The translations under genes and the position numbers were made by a program. Shown piece by piece: positions 40,601 to 46,600 of a stretch of 64,000 bases of DNA (position 1 is its first letter; each line of letters starts with the position of its first letter). The notes under the pieces were generated by a model that did not search any database, had not been told where the DNA came from, and saw only the letters and a program-made list of their open reading frames with translations. The DNA comes from Antedon mediterranea. Taxonomy: Eukaryota > Echinodermata > Crinoidea > Comatulida > Antedonidae. The stretch covers positions 14,616,288 to 14,680,287 of the forward strand of contig NC_092676.1 in the NCBI RefSeq assembly GCF_964355755.1, in the 5' to 3' direction.

Positions 40601-43600
40601 TGAAGACACACCATGCCGAAAGAAGTACAATCCACCTGTAAGATGAAATATTTTGCTTATTAAATACAGGAAATCATGGTTATTAATTTTTGGAAAGTTA
40701 AAGATTGTTTTAAAGATTCCTACCGGTGTTCGATATTTCAAATTTAGCTTTTAAGATTTGAGGCCATTCAAAATTGACTTTTGACCTCAAATAATGTCTA
40801 ATTCCTCAGAACTCGTAAACTATAGTATTGAGTTAAATGCATGTTTCTATTAAACGTGAATAGAAAGTAGTACTTTTATGCCATTATTTTTGTGTTTCTA
40901 GGATGTATGGTTCTGAGGAATCGGACATTACGGCCATACAGCGTTGGAACACCGGTTCTCATCAGATCACCGAAGTTAAGAAATGTTGGGCTTGGTTGTA
41001 TTCTGGATGGGAGACCGTCTGGAATTGTGGCGGGTGCTGTATATACCGGAGTAATAATAATACTAATAAAAAAGCCAACCAATGGTCCAGAGTGATGTGG
41101 TAACCATAAGAGTTGTTTGATATAGGCTGATAAAGCAGAAGCTTGTCGCCAGATCGGAGGTTACGCTCTGGAACATAAGGCTTAATCAATTCGACAATAT
41201 AGTTAGGAGCCATTCCATTTAAACACTTATAAACTAATTTTTTATAGACAATGCGGTGCAGAACAGGAAGCCAATGTAATTCTTTAACATTGGCCCCGAT
41301 AGCCAAGTGTATCGTTTGTTAATCTGTTCCATTATAGTTTATAATTGAGTTCTCGGTTTACATACCGAGATGAAGTAAATATTGTGTTAGTTTTTCCGTT
41401 AAGTACTTATTTAATGGACTATTTTGAGCATTCAAATTGTTCTTAATGAAAAAGTATACTTTGTTACGGTTTTCTACATTTTTTATACTATTTTTTATCC
41501 TTAACACCTAATTATCTTCCTTGATAAAATATATTCGATCAAGTAATTATTATTTCTATTTAGATTCAATAAACATGCCCGTTATGTACATTTTATTGGT
41601 ATTAAGCAAAAAGCGTTCAGGGCCGTGGGGTCAAATCCCGCGTACGTGTTTTTTGCTGAATGCAGGATACCTACAAAAACCAACACGCATCTAATAGTGT
41701 CAAACAGACGTTTCCATTTATATTTTTTTATTAAATAATTCAGCGAAATCAGATATACAGTTTAATTTCAATTTTAGTTTGCAGTGCTTATATCAGTTTA
41801 CATCGTATTTGGGATTGTCAACATTAGACCACCTGAGTCTGCTAATTTCCAGTTTATTGATCAGTATAGTATTGTAATTATAGAATGTTATTTTTATTAT
41901 TGATAATAAATGTAAGATTTTCAGTTTTATGATATTTGTGATCATCTGGGATGTTTTGAATGGATTTAAAATATGATTTATGGGTTTAGTGTACAGCCTG
42001 GGTCAATTATTTGAATAACTTAGGTCTGATTTACCGGCATATAATATAATGGTGTTGTCAAAGGTGATGAATATTAAGTAAATGATGATGATAATGCAAC
42101 AATAATAGGTACACAGTAAATACATAGTCTGCAGTAGTTTCAATGTCAACGATTTTGTTGTTTTTTAAGCATCACAAATGGTAAGAAAAGAAAAATGTAT
42201 TAATCTGAATGATTTTCCTTTATTATTTATAATATACTGTATACTATACTCTTTTATAACTTCATATAATATATACCATCTGGTTTCTATTTTTCTGAAA
42301 AATTCAGTTAAAGATGTATTGTCCCTTGAAACACAAAAAATGAAAAAAAAATATTCTAAATATAAATTGGCCATATCAAAGTAATATTAAAGTTATTCAC
42401 TTTAAGTCAAAAATTTGAGGCAAAAACAACAAGTTTACGTAATTAACAGGTAAATTAATTTGATTAAATTTCATTTGAAAAATCGTCACGAGCGAAAGTA
42501 AACAAAGATTTCAAACCACGAGTATGCATTATGCATGATGCTAATTAGGATTGTTTACAAATCGTCACGGTTGAGAAGGTGTTTTCACACAGATCGCGAG
42601 GAAGTTTTATGATTATGCATACAGAGTAGCCATACAAGCGTGTTGCATTATGAGATATGTTTTGCTCGATTGATGTGAATGAGGTGATATTAAATTTGTT
42701 AATAAAAAAGTTTAAGTATGGTGCACCACTCAAATTCAATATACAAAGTCTTCTCTGTTCAAATGCTGTCCTTCAAAAACAAAATACAGTATATAAATCT
42801 TGGGTGCAATCCCCTACTCCCTTAAGTGCACACGAGCCAGGTTTATAAATTGGACCTCCAGTTTTAAGTTCTTCTGACCTTTTCTACCAGCAAATATTAG
42901 CTTCTTATAGGCCATAGGGTGAAGCCCAAAAACGTCTAGAAGTTTGCAGACCTGCAGTTGTAGCAATGATTATATATTAAAAGTTAGACCAATCGGCAGT
43001 TGACAAAACGCGAGCAATTTGTAAAAATAAGCGGAAGTTACCTAATTGTTCGTGAGCAAGGGGCAGTGAATCGTCGCGTTCCATTGCCCTCTATTCTGCA
43101 ACTTGGCGGTAATCCGCGTTAACACGAATCAACTCGCATTTTAAACCCACTTCAGCATGCTGATAAGCGTCAGTAGATAAATCATCAAACTATGTACTGT
43201 TCAGTAATAGTAGAGTACTTAACATCACGGCTGTTTACCCTTTACCTGTCCTATTGTCTGTTAATGCTATAATTCAAGGTAAAAGGGAATCAAAGGAAGG
43301 AAACTTGATTTATATTTCATATCACTTCTCCCAAAAAAATAATTTAAAAAAGTAGTCTTGTAATGATTGTATGTTTATTCATATGTATATTATAATGTTA
43401 TTTAAAATTTATAATCGATAAGAAAAAGTTATGTTGCACCAAATAATCCAGAAATTTTCAAAATAAATAAATATGTTTTTTTTAAAAATAAACAGAAAGG
43501 ATGCAATACCTATTATCTGCTTGAACTTGTTTCTTCTGTATAAGTGTATACATTCAGATTAAATAAATGTGAATAAATGAATACAACAATTACTAAGATA

Positions 43601-46600
43601 CTAATTAATTGAGAGCGTGTGGCGCAGGGTGTTGAACGAGGTTTGAATCCAACTCTCACCGCATTGCTTGTATCCTTAGGCAAGATACTTTACTTACGTT
43701 TGCCTCCCTCCACCTAGGTGTATAAATGGGTACCTGGTTAGATCAAGACACAACTTTGTGCTGATTACTAGCTGCATTATGGGAGTATGTTTCCATACGT
43801 GTTTGATCCAAAAAATGACTGGGGTAATAATGTTAAGCGCTTAGAGCTTGCTTGTAGAGTGCTATATAAGAATGAACTATTATTATTATTATAAATAAGA
43901 TGATTATTTATTGTTTACTGTACCTCTACCATAACAGTATAGTCAATTAACAATTCTATCCCTTAAACTATATTTATTAATAGCATTTTATTATTATTTA
44001 CTATTAATATAATAATTTAATACAATAATAATCTAAATAGACTGTAATATGAAAGATTCATATACTCAAAGAAAATGATGGTGAATGACATCAATCATGA
44101 AGATGCCAAAAGAAAGGTGGCAGAATATCTTAGACTTTAATCCAAGACATCGTTTCAGCTTTATTGACTACTGATATACTGCATTATCAATGGTCATACA
44201 GTACATTTATTATTTTATCTATTTCTTTATTATCAAATATGGTAATAAAATGTTATATGTCAACTACATACTCATAGTGCACTTATTTTTAAATTGATAA
44301 CCATATTTTTTTAATTAATTTTTTTATTTGATACGGATCCAAACTTGCCAATTACAGGATGAATAAACTATATAACAATTTATCGTGCTTATAAACTAAG
44401 TCTCATTTTGGGCTTAGGGAGTGGTAAGCTGAAAGATTATGAGTTACAACCCTGGCATTTGGGATTGGAAGGCAAGCGTTAACCATTAAGCTTCAGCTCC
44501 ACTACAAATAAATATATTTAAGTTTTTTATAAATGCTAATGGCAACATTAGTGTACACTCTCATATTAACATCATGGTAGAGGTGCAGCTGGTGTATACA
44601 GTACACAGGAACTTTCCAGTAATGGTTTTCTGTTGTCTTTTTTATCTTCACAGTTTATCTGTAAAATACATTAATATTTCATATGTAGTTAAAGGTTGTA
44701 CTGTAACTATATTAGGACAAATTTATATAATGTCTACATTACATACTACCATTGAAGTTAAGAATACCCAACAAGTACTTCCTAGTGAATTAAACATAAA
44801 CAAATAATTAATTTACAACAGGCCTACTAATAGTATACTATACTAATGACCATTTGAATTCATAAACCTACTGTACCTGTAGGTCCATTTGGGTTTTCCT
44901 ATGTAATACAAAACACAAATAAAATAGTTGTTCATACAAGCAACAATTAAATAGGTAGGTATTATTTGTAGAATTCATATTTATTTTGATAATGTAAATG
45001 TTATCAATTATTTAACAAGGGTATTTAACTTTATATTAAATATGTATTTAAATATGTAATAAATACCGTATGAGGTCATTTTAACTGCATTATACTAATT
45101 TTTATGTAAATTTTGACTGTGGTAGGTAATTCTGAATTAACATTTTTCTAAAAATAGAATTTAAAAAACAAAGCATAAAGTCAATAGCATAAAAATACCG
45201 TTTGAAGTAGATAAATGGTCTACGGTAGGCTATTATTTATAATAGGGCCTATTCCAGACTAGCAGTTAAGAAGTAGTGGTTGGTAGTCCTAAATTATTTT
45301 GTTATTCTATGTACAGTTAATAATATATAGCCTAGCTTCATAAACAAATGAATAATGATATAAATAATCGTTTCAATACAATGAGAAATCATACTAATTA
45401 TAGTAGTACTGCTTACATGTCAAAAGCATCATAAACATACCAGTTTTAGTTTGTTCCATAGTATCACCGATCCACCAAACATACAGTAATGGGTAGGGTG
45501 GGTATATGCTTCAACTCCAACATTGTTGTCTTGTCTAGCTAGACCGGCCATGTGTGTGCGTGACTCGTGAGAGAGAGAGGTCATAGACAATCTCACTGAC
45601 AATAGTTTCCTTTCCTCAAAATATGTGTACACAATTACATTATGTAACCTACGGCTAACTTCTTTAAAATTTACTAAATTTTACAATGAAAATAACATTT
45701 TATATCACCGAATTTGCTGGCAGACTAGACATATTGCTGCATGCTGCGGTGGTGGTATGTAGCCCCACGTTTTTTTTAGTCGTCTTCTCCATGTTGAACA
45801 ACACGCTTATGAATTATATTCTTAAAGTTGATTATAAAATAATTTCAATATATAAAAATTAGTTACAAAAATATTATGATTTTTGCAAATAATTATATAA
45901 ATATTTAAAATGGTAATTTGGGTGATATTTTTTACAAAAAAATATATTTATTGAACAAGCCAAAAAATGTCGTCGCAAACTGAATGAAAACAATTTTCAA
46001 ATTAGAGTGTTTAAACGTTATTTTCTCTCAGTTGCGTTTTGAAGGTCTAACTTTTTTTAGATTTCAATTATTATTAAAAGAATTATGGGGTTGATTCATT
46101 GTACATCACCTTTAAATCTACAGAATGAAATGTTAGAAATTTCACCGTATGACTGATAAATATATTTTATAATAATTATAATAATATAATCATAATTATA
46201 TAAGTATAACATCACACTACTGCCTTGAAAACTAGGCAGAAGCAGGTTGCCATTTATATAATAGGTAGGCCTAGTCTAGCTAGGCCTTACCTTAAAGCCT
46301 TAGGCCTAGCCAACAAGGTGTCGATGTACAATTGTGCGGTGAGGCATTTATGTTTGGCGTATAAAACGCACCCTTAATTTAGAGGTCAAATTTGCGTGTC
46401 AAAAGTGAGACTTATAGTACACTGTAATATACGGTATACAGCAATTAAATTTGTCAGGAATTGTTCTATTTTTTGGGTGATCAATAGCAAATGGCATGTC
46501 TTTCAATTTTAGAATATCATTAAAAAAACTTACTTGAATGTAGATAATACAGATTTTTTGGGTGCAACTGCCACTAATGCTTTCTTTTTTCTATTACATT

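Noticed and set aside
40925-41043. Functional 5S rRNA gene
   Set aside because: Many substitutions, no terminal T-run directly after it, followed by (AAT)n and a LINE; more likely a SINE head or pseudogene.
43612-43690. Functional tRNA gene
   Set aside because: A and B boxes are present but no cloverleaf with paired acceptor stem; it is the head of a SINE.
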